This document shows, one piece after another, positions 39,460 to 47,922 of a DNA stretch of 64,000 nt. The stretch's first letter is position 1; every line of letters begins with the position of its first letter. The notes below the pieces were generated by a model, which saw only the letters and a program-made list of their open reading frames with translations, had not been told where the DNA came from and did no database searches. Origin of the DNA: Pseudophaeobacter sp. (GTDB lineage Bacteria; Pseudomonadota; Alphaproteobacteria; Rhodobacterales; Rhodobacteraceae); the NCBI GenBank assembly GCA_027019165.1, contig JALUXC010000002.1:186001-250000 (forward strand). Direction: 5' to 3'. Position numbers and translations under genes: made by a program.

Positions 39460-41208
39460 ATGCGCAACATTCGAAGCTATGCGGATATCGAGGCCGCCCA
39501 CGCGGCAGGCGAGCTGACCCCGGCAGAGGAAAAGCTGATTGAGTGCTGCCAGTCAGGAGAGGGCTGCATTCTGGGCGATGGCAAACGCCCCTCGGCACCC
39601 AGCCCAGAGCGGAGCGTGGGCGCAGACCTGCTGCGCTATCTGATCCTTGGCGGCTGCGATGGATGCAGGGTGCATGACAAGGGTGTTTGGCTGGGGGGCG
39701 CCTATATTGCGGAACCGCTGGATTTGCGTTTTGCCACCGCAAAGGGCGCAACAACGCTAGACCATTGTCATTTTGAGCAAAGGATCAGCGCCCAAAACAG
39801 CGTGTTTGACCAACTGAGCCTGAGCAGTAGTTACCTGAGTAAGGGTATTTTTGCCCAAGGTGTAAGAGTTCAAGGCAGCGTTTTTCTAGACGGAGGACTC
39901 ACCGCCACCGGGATTGTGGACTTCGACAGCGCCGACATCGGTCAGGTGCTCACCTGTCAAGGCAGCAGGTTCAACGTGGCCGAGGGCGATGCTCTCAATG
40001 TACAGCGTGCAAAAGTAGCAGGAAGTGTTTTTCTGTCCGAGGGATTTTCTGCTAAAGGGTCCGTCGATTTCAACAATGCAATCATTGGCGGACAGCTCGA
40101 CTGTGAGAGGGGCAGCTTTCGATTGGAACGGGGCAGAGCGCTAGGTCTGCAAGACACCCGCGCCAATGCTCTTTTCTGGCGACATGTCACCGCTATCAAT
40201 GGCGAATTGGACCTGAACGGGGCGCATTTCTCGGCCCTGACCGACGATCCCAGTAGTTGGGACAAGGTGCAGGAACTTAGCCTTGTCGGGCTCACCTATG
40301 ACCACATTGCCAACCCCGGCGACATGAGCAAGCGGCTGGAGTGGCTGGGCAAGGGCGACAGGATGAACGGTGAATTCTCGCCGCAGCCCTACACGCGGCT
40401 AGCCAATGTGCTGCGCGCCATGGGTCATGATCGCGATGCACGCACAGTTTCGGTGGAAGGGGAGGCCCGGCATCGGCGCAGTGAATGGGTTGATTTGGAA
40501 ACCCTGCGCGCCGAACGCAGCGCCTTGCGGCATTTCCTGAAGTCTCCCGATCAGGATCTCTGGGACACCTATGTTAAGGCCACGGCCAGTGATCAAAGCG
40601 ATCAAATTTATGATCGCTACCAGCGGATCTGCGTGGATGCCACCAAAGACCACCCAAACCGACCGTCGGAAGATCAACTAGCCTTGGCAAAGATTGGCTT
40701 GCGCTATGACCTGCAATGGCTCAATGCCAAGGACAAACTGCGCATTCACTGGCTGAAGGCGAAAAGCTTTGGCCTGCGCTGGCTGGTCGGTTATGGCTAC
40801 CAGCCGTTCAACAGCCTGTGGTCCTTGGCCGCACTTGTGCTGCTGGCCGCATTCGTTTCCCAAATGGCCTGGCGCGCGGGAGATTTTGCACCGAATTCGG
40901 ATGTGATCCTGTCGACCGCCGAGTGGCAGAGACTGGCCGAGGATGAAGGCATCGCCAACCCTGCACGCGCATGGTCAGACAAGCACGGCAAGGGGCGAGA
41001 CTACGAGAGTTTCAATGCCCTCGCCTATGGGTTCGACGTGGTGGTTCCCATTGTCAACATCGGGCAAGAGGCCGCTTGGGCACCCTCGACCGCGCGGGGC
41101 CTGTGGGGCTGGCACCTGTGGTGGCTGCGCTGGGTCTTTACCGTTTTCGGCTGGATCGTCACCGCCCTGGGTGCAGCCGCCATCGCCGGGATCATCCGGC
41201 GTGAATAG
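39460..41208 (+). CDS. Large membrane protein with beta-helix-like repeats, function unknown
   Basis: The 582-residue protein has an N-terminal domain (about 1-75, cysteines at 29, 30, 36, 66 and 69). A pentapeptide-like or bactofilin-like region follows at about 76-260. Two clear repeats of about 49 residues stand out: residues 137-172 begin VQGSVFLDGG, and residues 186-221 begin VAGSVFLSEG. Both continue GxVDFxxAxIG. A charged helical middle follows (about 290-450), then a hydrophobic helix near 455-475, a loop and a final helix near 552-578. Related proteins are sometimes labelled membrane-associated oxidoreductase, but no redox motif is visible, so I do not adopt that name. The start has GAGGGATGG upstream. 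Confidence 0.8.
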   Translation: MRNIRSYADIEAAHAAGELTPAEEKLIECCQSGEGCILGDGKRPSAPSPERSVGADLLRYLILGGCDGCRVHDKGVWLGGAYIAEPLDLRFATAKGATTLDHCHFEQRISAQNSVFDQLSLSSSYLSKGIFAQGVRVQGSVFLDGGLTATGIVDFDSADIGQVLTCQGSRFNVAEGDALNVQRAKVAGSVFLSEGFSAKGSVDFNNAIIGGQLDCERGSFRLERGRALGLQDTRANALFWRHVTAINGELDLNGAHFSALTDDPSSWDKVQELSLVGLTYDHIANPGDMSKRLEWLGKGDRMNGEFSPQPYTRLANVLRAMGHDRDARTVSVEGEARHRRSEWVDLETLRAERSALRHFLKSPDQDLWDTYVKATASDQSDQIYDRYQRICVDATKDHPNRPSEDQLALAKIGLRYDLQWLNAKDKLRIHWLKAKSFGLRWLVGYGYQPFNSLWSLAALVLLAAFVSQMAWRAGDFAPNSDVILSTAEWQRLAEDEGIANPARAWSDKHGKGRDYESFNALAYGFDVVVPIVNIGQEAAWAPSTARGLWGWHLWWLRWVFTVFGWIVTALGAAAIAGIIRRE

Positions 41209-41358
41209 CAGGTGTTGCGGCATCCCATCGCGGAAAACATGGAATGAGGCGGCGAAATCCTTCACAGTGGTCCGGTCTGCCGCACCCTGCCCGATGGCCT
41301 TGCTTGCCAAACAGGATTCGGCGGCCAATGAGAACAGACCAGAACGGGGGACTTACGA

Positions 41359-41730
41359 ATGAAGGGACTTGCAGGGGCATTCTTTTTGATCGCCGTGATC
41401 GCGGCGCTTGGAGGCATGGTTTGGGGGATACAGATGTCCGCATCGGGCGATCATAGCCTATCTCCGGCCCATGGGCATCTGAACCTGATCGGCTGGGTGA
41501 GCATGGCCATCTTTGGCTTTTACTATCACCTTGTGCCAAATGCCGCCGATGGCCTGCTGCCAAAACTGCATTTTGGCCTTTCCGTTGCAGGTCTTGGCGT
41601 CATCGTGCCCGGCATCGCAATGGCGATTTCGGATCAGGGCGATGTGCTGGCCAAGCTTGGCTCGGTCCTGACGCTGGCGGGCATGCTGGTGTTTCTGGTG
41701 GTGGTGCTGCGCAGCCGCCAAACGACCTGA
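41359..41730 (+). CDS. Small four-helix membrane protein with a conserved-looking histidine motif
   Basis: The 123-residue protein has about four hydrophobic segments. The stretch HGHLNLIGWVSMAIFGFYYH (residues 38-57) places three histidines and aromatic residues in a pattern reminiscent of heme- or metal-binding helices of the oxidase subunit I type. This is a resemblance only. The start has GGGGGA seven bases upstream. The gene ends at a bidirectional terminator shared with serA. No partner gene is evident; the beta-helix protein lies 150 bases upstream on the same strand. Confidence 0.7.
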   Translation: MKGLAGAFFLIAVIAALGGMVWGIQMSASGDHSLSPAHGHLNLIGWVSMAIFGFYYHLVPNAADGLLPKLHFGLSVAGLGVIVPGIAMAISDQGDVLAKLGSVLTLAGMLVFLVVVLRSRQTT

Positions 41731-41735
41731 AGCAA

Positions 41736-41765
41736 AAAAGCCGCCCCATATCCGGGGCGGCTTTC
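41736..41765. terminator. Bidirectional rho-independent terminator
   Basis: CCGCCCC and GGGGCGG arms with a short AT-rich loop are flanked by an A-run on the left and CTTT on the right. It serves the small membrane protein gene (plus) and serA (minus). Confidence 0.88.
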
Positions 41766-41789
41766 TATGTCTTGGATTGATCCGGCAGA

Positions 41790-43388
41790 TCAGTTCACGT
41801 CGAACTCAAGCGGTTTGATCTGGTTGAAGAGACCGGTTTCCGCCAGCTTGGCGCGGGCCTCGGCGGGGACCAGACCGTCCACATATAGAAGTGCGATTGC
41901 CTCACCGCCCGCGACCGCCCGGCCAAGGGTAAAGTTCGCGATGTTGACGCCGTGATCGCCCATGGTCTTACCCAGGGTACCGATGATGCCCGGCACGTCG
42001 TTGTTGGTGGTATAGAGCATATGCTCCCCAACTTCGGCGTCGATGTTGATGCCCTTGATCTGGATAAAGCGCGGCTTGCCGTCCGAGAACACGGTCCCCG
42101 CGATGGAGCGTTCGCGCGTCGGGGTGGCCACGGTCACCTTGACGTAGCCTTCAAAGGCGCCGGACTGCTCCTGATTGGTGGTCGAGATCTGAATGCCGCG
42201 CTCCTTGGCGATCATTGGGGCCGAGACCATGTTCACATCCGGGTTGATCGATTTCATGATGCCGGCGATCAGCGAACAGTTCAACGCATCCAGGTTCATC
42301 TCGGCTGCGCTGCCATCATAGAGGATGTTGATCGCCTTGATCGGCTCATCATCGGTCATCTGGCCAATGAAGGCGCCCAGATGCTCGGTCAGTTTGATCC
42401 AGGGCCCCATGACCTTGGCTTCTTCGGCGGTTACGGATGGCATGTTGAGCGCGTTCTCGACAGCGCCGGTCAGGAGGTAGTTCGCCATCTGCTCGGCCAC
42501 CTGCAGGGCAACGTTTTCCTGCGCTTCGGTGGTGGCGGCGCCCAGGTGCGGGGTGCAGACCACGTTGGGCAGGCCAAACAGCGCGTTTTCCTTGGCGGGT
42601 TCTTCCTTGAACACGTCAAAAGCCGCACCAGCGACATGGCCAGATTTCAGCAACTCGGCCAGCGCCTCTTCATCGACCAGACCACCGCGGGCACAGTTGA
42701 TGATGCGCACGCCCTTCTTGGTCTTGGCGAGGTTCTCTGCCGACAGGATGTTCTTGGTCTGATCGGTCAGCGGCACATGCAGGGTGATGAAGTCGGCGCG
42801 GGACAGCAGCTCATCCAGCTCGACCTTTTCGACGCCCATCTTGTCGGCTTTTTCCTGGCCGAGGAAGGGGTCATAGGCCACGACCTTCATTTTCAGGCCA
42901 CGGGCACGGTCGCAAACGATGCCGCCGATGTTGCCGGCACCGATGACGCCAAGGGTCTTGCCGGTCAGTTCAACGCCCATGAACTTGGATTTTTCCCACT
43001 TGCCCGCGTGGGTAGAGGCAGAGGCCTCGGGGATCTGGCGCGCCACGGCGAACATCATCGCGATGGCGTGTTCGGCGGTGGTGATCATGTTGCCAAAGGG
43101 CGTGTTCATCACGATCACGCCTTTTTTAGACGCGGCTTCCTTGTCGATGTTGTCGGTGCCGATGCCGGCGCGACCGATGACTTTGAGGTTGGTCGCGTTC
43201 TCAAGGATTTTTTCGGTGACCTTGGTGGCCGAGCGGATAGCAAGACCATCGTAGTTGCCGATCACCTCGGCCAGTTTCTCTTTGTCCTTGCCAAGGTCGG
43301 GCTGGAAGTCGACGTCGATACCGCGATCACGGAAGATCTGAACGGCGGCTTCGGAGAGTTTGTCGGAAATCAGTACTTTGGGGGCCAT
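41790..43388 (-). CDS. serA: D-3-phosphoglycerate dehydrogenase
   Basis: SerA makes 3-phosphohydroxypyruvate from 3-phosphoglycerate, the first step to serine. The 532-residue protein is the long form. It has an NAD-binding core with GKTLGVIGAGNIGGIV near residue 143 and active-site segments LHVPLTDQTKNI near 202 and TPHLGAATTEAQ near 282. An intervening domain (about 315-450) and a C-terminal ACT domain (about 455-530, NNDVPGIIGTLGKTMGDHGVNIA) follow. The ACT domain usually mediates serine feedback. It follows serC on the same strand with a 143-base gap containing two strong hairpins, so some transcripts may end between them. Confidence 0.96.
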   Translation of the reverse strand: MAPKVLISDKLSEAAVQIFRDRGIDVDFQPDLGKDKEKLAEVIGNYDGLAIRSATKVTEKILENATNLKVIGRAGIGTDNIDKEAASKKGVIVMNTPFGNMITTAEHAIAMMFAVARQIPEASASTHAGKWEKSKFMGVELTGKTLGVIGAGNIGGIVCDRARGLKMKVVAYDPFLGQEKADKMGVEKVELDELLSRADFITLHVPLTDQTKNILSAENLAKTKKGVRIINCARGGLVDEEALAELLKSGHVAGAAFDVFKEEPAKENALFGLPNVVCTPHLGAATTEAQENVALQVAEQMANYLLTGAVENALNMPSVTAEEAKVMGPWIKLTEHLGAFIGQMTDDEPIKAINILYDGSAAEMNLDALNCSLIAGIMKSINPDVNMVSAPMIAKERGIQISTTNQEQSGAFEGYVKVTVATPTRERSIAGTVFSDGKPRFIQIKGINIDAEVGEHMLYTTNNDVPGIIGTLGKTMGDHGVNIANFTLGRAVAGGEAIALLYVDGLVPAEARAKLAETGLFNQIKPLEFDVN

Positions 43389-43448
43389 GGGTTTGGTCCT
43401 TTGTGCGGGGGCCTTTTTTGTGAGGCCATCAATTTTGAACGAGGGGAG

Positions 43449-43518
43449 CGTCCGACCCTGGTGGGTGCAAAGCGCCCTCCTGGGGGAGGGTCGGACGCTG
43501 CCCGGCGGTGCCGCCGGG
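43449..43518 (-). other. Two strong hairpins in the serC-serA gap
   Basis: GCGTCCGACCCT (43449-43460) pairs with AGGGTCGGACGC (43488-43499) around a 27-base spacer. CCCGGCGG-TG-CCGCCGGG follows at about 43501-43518. Unlike the four modular elements, there is no GGGCCCAAGG or GCGCGGGAG box. The hairpins may stabilise the serC message or attenuate serA. A third small hairpin, GGCCT...AGGCC, precedes the serA ribosome-binding site. Confidence 0.5.
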
Positions 43519-43531
43519 CGAAGTCACTTGA

Positions 43532-44677
43532 TCAGCCTTGCGCGGCGATTTCGGCTTCAAAGGCCCATGCGAGCCAGGGCAGCATGGCCTCAACATCAGA
43601 GGTCTCGACCGTACCACCGCACCAGATCCGCAGACCTGCAGGCGCATCGCGATAGGCGCCGATGTCCAGCGCGATGTTTTCCGCTTCCAGACGCTTGGCC
43701 ACGGCCTTGGCAAAGGCAGCACCGTCCTGTATGCGATCATCGGTGAACTTCAGGCAAACCGAGGTGTTCGACCGCGTCGCCGCATCCACAGCCAGGTTGG
43801 CAATCCAGTCATTGGCGTCACAGAAGTCAAACACCGCCTGCGCGTTGGCATTGGCGCGGGCTTGAAGCCCTTCGAGACCGCCAACCGAACGCGCCCAATC
43901 CAGCGCGAACAGGTAGTCCTCGACCGCCAGCATGGAGGGCGTATTGATGGTCGCACCCGAGAAAATACCGTCGATCAGCTTGCCGCCTTTGGTCAGGCGG
44001 AAGATCTTGGGCAGCGGCCATGCGGGCGTGTAGCTTTCCAGACGCTCCACCGCGCGCGGCGACAGGATCAGCATGCCGTGGGCCGCTTCACCGCCCAGCA
44101 CCTTTTGCCAGGAGAAGGTGGTCACATCCAGCTTGTCCCAGGGCAGATCCTGCGCAAAGGCTGCCGAGGTGGCATCGCACAGGGTCAGGCCTTCGCGGTC
44201 TGCCGGGATCCAGTCGCCATTGGGGACGCGCACGCCCGAGGTGGTGCCGTTCCAGGTGAAGACGACGTCATTGGCAAAATCGACCGAAGCCAGATCAACG
44301 ATCTCGCCATAGTCGGCGGTCTTGGAAACGGCATCCAGTTTCAGCTGTTTCACGACATCGGTAACCCAGCCCGCGCCAAAGCTTTCCCAGGCGAGCATTT
44401 CAACACCGCGTGCGCCCAGAAGGCTCCACATGGCCATTTCCATGGCGCCGGTGTCCGAGGCGGGCACGATGCCGATCTTGTAGTCAGCGGGGATCCCCAG
44501 AACTTCGCGGGTGCCTTCGATGGCGGCCTTCAGTTTGTCCTTACCGACAGCGGCACGGTGCGAGCGGCCCAGAGGCGCATCTGCGAGTTTCGTCAGATCG
44601 AATGTGGGGGGTTTGGCACAGGGGCCAGAAGAAAAACGCGGATTGGCCGGCCGCGTAGCCGGTTGCTGGTTAGCCAT
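43532..44677 (-). CDS. serC: Phosphoserine aminotransferase
   Basis: SerC is a PLP enzyme that converts 3-phosphohydroxypyruvate and glutamate to phosphoserine and 2-oxoglutarate. The 381-residue protein is of the variant common in alphaproteobacteria. It has [13 protein letters not shown] near residue 12, GRSHRA near 38, [15 protein letters not shown] near 140 and the PLP lysine in [14 protein letters not shown] near 191. AAGGA lies eight bases before the ATG at 44677. Upstream is a structured leader that matches the known serC cis-regulatory RNA in position and form. SerA follows downstream and serB is on the other strand 1.4 kb away. Confidence 0.95.
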   Translation of the reverse strand: MANQQPATRPANPRFSSGPCAKPPTFDLTKLADAPLGRSHRAAVGKDKLKAAIEGTREVLGIPADYKIGIVPASDTGAMEMAMWSLLGARGVEMLAWESFGAGWVTDVVKQLKLDAVSKTADYGEIVDLASVDFANDVVFTWNGTTSGVRVPNGDWIPADREGLTLCDATSAAFAQDLPWDKLDVTTFSWQKVLGGEAAHGMLILSPRAVERLESYTPAWPLPKIFRLTKGGKLIDGIFSGATINTPSMLAVEDYLFALDWARSVGGLEGLQARANANAQAVFDFCDANDWIANLAVDAATRSNTSVCLKFTDDRIQDGAAFAKAVAKRLEAENIALDIGAYRDAPAGLRIWCGGTVETSDVEAMLPWLAWAFEAEIAAQG

Positions 44678-44760
44678 TTATGCTATCCTTCCAGATAAAT
44701 GCCCCTCGTTGGGGAGGGGTGTCCCACGGACGGAGCTAAGGCCTGCCGTCGCAACGCGCA
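44678..44760 (-). ncRNA. Candidate serC leader RNA
   Basis: Read on the minus strand, two hairpins precede serC. The first has stem GACGG/CCGTC with a 12-base loop (44729-44750). The second is CCCCTC-CCCAAC-GAGGGG (about 44702-44719). The conserved-looking bases CATTTATCTGG and then the AAGGA ribosome-binding site follow at once. A cis-regulatory serC motif has been described upstream of serC in alphaproteobacteria. Position and shape agree with it, but I matched it from memory and not by a covariance-model search. Confidence 0.55.
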
Positions 44761-44927
44761 ATATGCAAAATGACCGATTGCGGCGATCTGGCGCGCAATT
44801 ACGACCTGACCTGACGCCTTTCGGAAACTTCGTAAACAGAGTTTTGCCAAACTCGCTGTTTCGCCGCTGTTTCATTGCAGCAGCGGGGGCAATGCTGTTC
44901 TCTGTTTCCGGACAGAAATCGAATCGG

Positions 44928-45977
44928 ATGCCGCAGATGAGCAGACTGGCCCTGGTCACCTATTCTCTTGCCCTTTTGCTGATGGTGGGCTGGCTGCTGA
45001 CGGCCGGACAATCCATTCTCTTGCCGATCCTGATCGCCATCATCGCCGTCTATATCCTGACCACCGCGGCTGAGGTTCTGGAGCAGGTGCCGGTCATCGG
45101 CAGCCTGCCCCGCACGATACGGCGTCTGCTGGTTCTGCTTGCGATCCTCGCCGCCTTCATGGTGCTGGCCTCTTTCATCACCGCAAGCGCCACGGCAATC
45201 TCGGCTGCCCTACCGCAGTATGCCACGAACCTCGACAAACTGCAGCACGAGTTTCTGACTTACCTGGGCGTGGACGAGGTCCCAAGCTGGGCCAATCTGG
45301 GCGAAAGCCTTCTGGACCTTATCGATGCCACGACTTTGATGCCCGCCATGCTCGCCACGATCAGCAACGGCGGCACCCTGATCGTGGGCGCCGGTCTTTA
45401 TGCGGTGTTTATCCTGACCGAGCTGGACCGCTTGCCGGAAAAGACCTTGAAGGCGATGAACGACCCTGAAGACGCCGAACGCACTTTGGAGCTGGCCCGC
45501 AAGATCAACGACAAGATCGGCGGCTACCTTGCGGCCAAAACGTTGGTGAACGTGGTGCTGGGCCTTATCTCCTATGCGATCCTCTTGATGCTGGGCATTG
45601 CCCATCCTGCGTTTTGGGCAATCCTGATCGGGCTTTTGAACTATATCCCCTACATCGGATCGATCATTGCGGTGTTTTTTCCGGTCACCATCAGCCTGAT
45701 CCAGTTTGGCTCCTTCGGCCATGCAGCGCTGGCGCTGGTGACACTGATGACCCCGCAGATGATCATAGGTTACTACGTGGAGCCAAAGTACCTCGGCCAG
45801 TCCGTCAACCTCAGCCCGTTCTCAGTCCTTCTGGCCCTGGCGCTTTGGACCGAGCTTTGGGGAATGACCGGCGCGATCCTGGCGGTACCGCTGACCGCCA
45901 TGGTGATGATCATCCTGGCCGAGATCCCCAACACACGCTGGATCGCCGTCATGATGTCCGAGAACGGCAGGATCTGA
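44928..45977 (+). CDS. AI-2E/PerM-family membrane transporter
   Basis: The 349-residue protein has about seven or eight hydrophobic segments and the family's C-terminal signatures ILIGLLNYIPYIGSIIAVFFPV (near 225-246; key NYIPYIGS) and the PKYLGQSVNLSPFSVLLAL region near 290. Family members have been linked to autoinducer-2 export or ion transport; no substrate is implied here. The frame is open from 44511. The ATG at 44928, or the one at 44937, gives an N-terminus just ahead of the first membrane helix. It is divergent from serC across a 250-base gap and is followed by serB after 106 bases. Confidence 0.85.
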   Translation: MPQMSRLALVTYSLALLLMVGWLLTAGQSILLPILIAIIAVYILTTAAEVLEQVPVIGSLPRTIRRLLVLLAILAAFMVLASFITASATAISAALPQYATNLDKLQHEFLTYLGVDEVPSWANLGESLLDLIDATTLMPAMLATISNGGTLIVGAGLYAVFILTELDRLPEKTLKAMNDPEDAERTLELARKINDKIGGYLAAKTLVNVVLGLISYAILLMLGIAHPAFWAILIGLLNYIPYIGSIIAVFFPVTISLIQFGSFGHAALALVTLMTPQMIIGYYVEPKYLGQSVNLSPFSVLLALALWTELWGMTGAILAVPLTAMVMIILAEIPNTRWIAVMMSENGRI

Positions 45978-46083
45978 TCCCAACAGCACGCATTAAGACG
46001 CCTTTCGCCGCAGGGACTGGCCCCTTTGCTCCCGGCCCGCTAATAAGCCGCAAACCTGCCCTCTGACGCTTTGGAGCCTGCTC

Positions 46084-46959
46084 ATGTATACCGTCACCCT
46101 GCTTTGCAACCCTGCGGCCCCCTGCCTTGAGGCGGCGCTGGTCGAGTCCCTGCGCAATGCATGGGGGGGCGGCGAGGCGCATTGGCTGGCCCCCGATATT
46201 GCGGCAGAATTCTCGATTGAGGCACTGCCGGATAACCAATGGAATGTTTGGGACGACCTGCAAAAGCTCTCTGTGGATCTGGTGATCCAGCCCACTAAGG
46301 GCCGCCGCAAGAAGATGCTTCTGGCGGATATGGATTCCACCATGATCCAGCAGGAATGCATTGACGAACTGGCCGAGGTCGCGGGCGTTGGCGAGCGCGT
46401 GAAGGACATCACCGCCCGCGCCATGAATGGCGAGCTGGACTTCGAAGGCGCCCTCACAGAGCGCGTCGGGCTGTTGAAGGGCCTGCCGGAGGAGATGATC
46501 ACAGAGGTTCTGAATACGCGCATCTCTCTGATGCCGGGAGGCAAGCAGCTGGTGGCAACAATGAAGGCAAATGGCGGTTATGCTGCGCTGGTCTCGGGCG
46601 GCTTCACCGCCTTCACCGCCAAGGTCGCCGCCGAGCTGGGCTTTGACGAAAACCGCGCCAATACGCTGCTGGTGGCGGATGGCACGCTGACCGGCGACGT
46701 CGCCCGGCCGATCCTGGGCCGCGAAGCAAAGGTGAACGCTCTGGAAGAGATCACGGCACAACTGGGAATTTCAGAGGCTGATGTGATCGCCGTCGGCGAT
46801 GGCGCCAACGATCTGGGCATGCTCAAGCGCGCAGGCGCAGGGGTGGCCCTGCACGCCAAGCCTTCGGTGGCCGCGGAATGCGACATCCGCATCAACCACG
46901 GCGATCTGACTGCGCTCCTCTATGTTCAGGGCTATGCCCAGGACGACTTCAAAGGCTGA
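46084..46959 (+). CDS. serB: Phosphoserine phosphatase
   Basis: SerB removes phosphate from phosphoserine to give serine, the last step after SerA and SerC. The 291-residue HAD-family protein has an N-terminal ACT-like region (about 1-75). Motif I is LLADMDSTMIQQE near residue 80, where the first aspartate is the nucleophile. Motif II is LVSGGFTAFT near 173, and the DGANDLGMLKRAG motif near 238 binds magnesium. GGAG lies eight bases upstream of the ATG. It sits on the strand opposite serC-serA, so the three serine genes are close but in separate units. Confidence 0.94.
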   Translation: MYTVTLLCNPAAPCLEAALVESLRNAWGGGEAHWLAPDIAAEFSIEALPDNQWNVWDDLQKLSVDLVIQPTKGRRKKMLLADMDSTMIQQECIDELAEVAGVGERVKDITARAMNGELDFEGALTERVGLLKGLPEEMITEVLNTRISLMPGGKQLVATMKANGGYAALVSGGFTAFTAKVAAELGFDENRANTLLVADGTLTGDVARPILGREAKVNALEEITAQLGISEADVIAVGDGANDLGMLKRAGAGVALHAKPSVAAECDIRINHGDLTALLYVQGYAQDDFKG

Positions 46960-46964
46960 TCTAA

Positions 46965-47741
46965 GTGCCCGAATTCCTGCTCGGGGCCGAGGTCGCCCCT
47001 GATATTCTGTTGCTGTTGATGGCAGCGGGCTTCGTCGCCGGTTTCATTGATGCCATCGCTGGCGGCGGCGGGTTGATAACGGTGCCGGTGCTGCTCATTG
47101 CCGGAGCCAATCCGGTAACTGCACTTGCCACCAACAAGATCCAAGGCCTGTTCGGAGCGGCGACCGCAGCGCTCTCCTATGCGCGCGGCGGTCATGTGGA
47201 CCTGCACAGCCAATGGGGCTCCGCTTTGATTGCCTTTGGCGCCTCAATCCTCGGCGCTTTGCTGGTCTCGGTCTTGCCGGTCGAATGGATCCGGATGATC
47301 CTGCCCATATTGCTCATCGGCATTGCATTGTTCTTTGCCTTCAAGAAGGGGCTTGGCGATCTGGACCGGGCGCGCCGCCTCTCCCCTGCCCTCTTTGCGG
47401 GCACCATCGTACCGCTTTGTGCCGCCTATGACGGGCTGTTGGGGCCGGGGGCCGGGAGCTTTTACATGCTCGCCTTCGTCTCGCTTGCGGGGTACGGGAT
47501 CCTCAAGGCCACGGCTCATACGAAACTGCTGAACCTCGCCTCCAATGCTGGGGCGCTGATGGCTTTTGCCTTCGTCGCAACACCATGGTGGATCACAGGG
47601 CTCGCCATGGGCGCCGCGCAAATTGCCGGAGCCAGGTTGGGTGCCATCATGGCTCAGAAAATCGGCGCCCGCCTGATCAAACCGCTTTTGGTGGTCACAT
47701 CAGTTGCGCTGGCTGCAAAGCTCATTCTCGACATGATCTAG
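46965..47741 (+). CDS. TSUP (TauE/SafE) family membrane transporter
   Basis: The 258-residue protein has about seven hydrophobic segments and the two characteristic TSUP motifs. These are GFIDAIAGGGGLITVPVLL near residue 27 and, in the second half, YDGLLGPGAGSFYML near 152. TSUP proteins export or import sulfonates, sulfite or related anions; the substrate is not evident. It starts with GTG five bases after the serB stop, so it is probably co-transcribed with serB. Repeat copy D lies just downstream. Confidence 0.88.
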   Translation: MPEFLLGAEVAPDILLLLMAAGFVAGFIDAIAGGGGLITVPVLLIAGANPVTALATNKIQGLFGAATAALSYARGGHVDLHSQWGSALIAFGASILGALLVSVLPVEWIRMILPILLIGIALFFAFKKGLGDLDRARRLSPALFAGTIVPLCAAYDGLLGPGAGSFYMLAFVSLAGYGILKATAHTKLLNLASNAGALMAFAFVATPWWITGLAMGAAQIAGARLGAIMAQKIGARLIKPLLVVTSVALAAKLILDMI

Positions 47742-47761
47742 AAACGGTAGAAGCGAAACGA

Positions 47762-47856
47762 GGGGCTCCCGCGCTTGCGCGTGCAACGGCCTTGAGGGCC
47801 GTCACCCGCTGGCAACCTTGGGCGTGGCGCCGCGCAATGCGCGGCGCCACGCCCAA
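47762..47856 (-). repeat. Modular double-hairpin element, copy D
   Basis: In the minus orientation, hairpin 1 is a perfect 18-pair stem with a three-base loop (arms 47818-47835 and 47839-47856). It runs into the GCCCAAGG box (47816-47823 on the plus strand as CCTTGGGC). Hairpin 2 is ACGGCC/GGCCGT at 47786-47802. The closing box GCGCGGGAGCCCC is at 47762-47774. The layout equals copies A-C with orientation reversed. It lies between the convergent TSUP and asparaginase genes. Confidence 0.62.
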
Positions 47857-47922
47857 CGGGAGGGGGGCTTTTTCAAAAAGACCGCCGACGGGCGGGAGTT
47901 CCTCTGCTTGAGACCCGATTTC

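Noticed and set aside
41952-43655. 567-codon open frame on the plus strand
   Set aside because: It is antisense to serA and the start of the serC gap. SerA motifs are unambiguous on the other strand.
44701-44720. GC hairpin read as a terminator before serC
   Set aside because: No T-run follows on either strand, and it abuts the serC ribosome-binding site, so a leader role is more likely.
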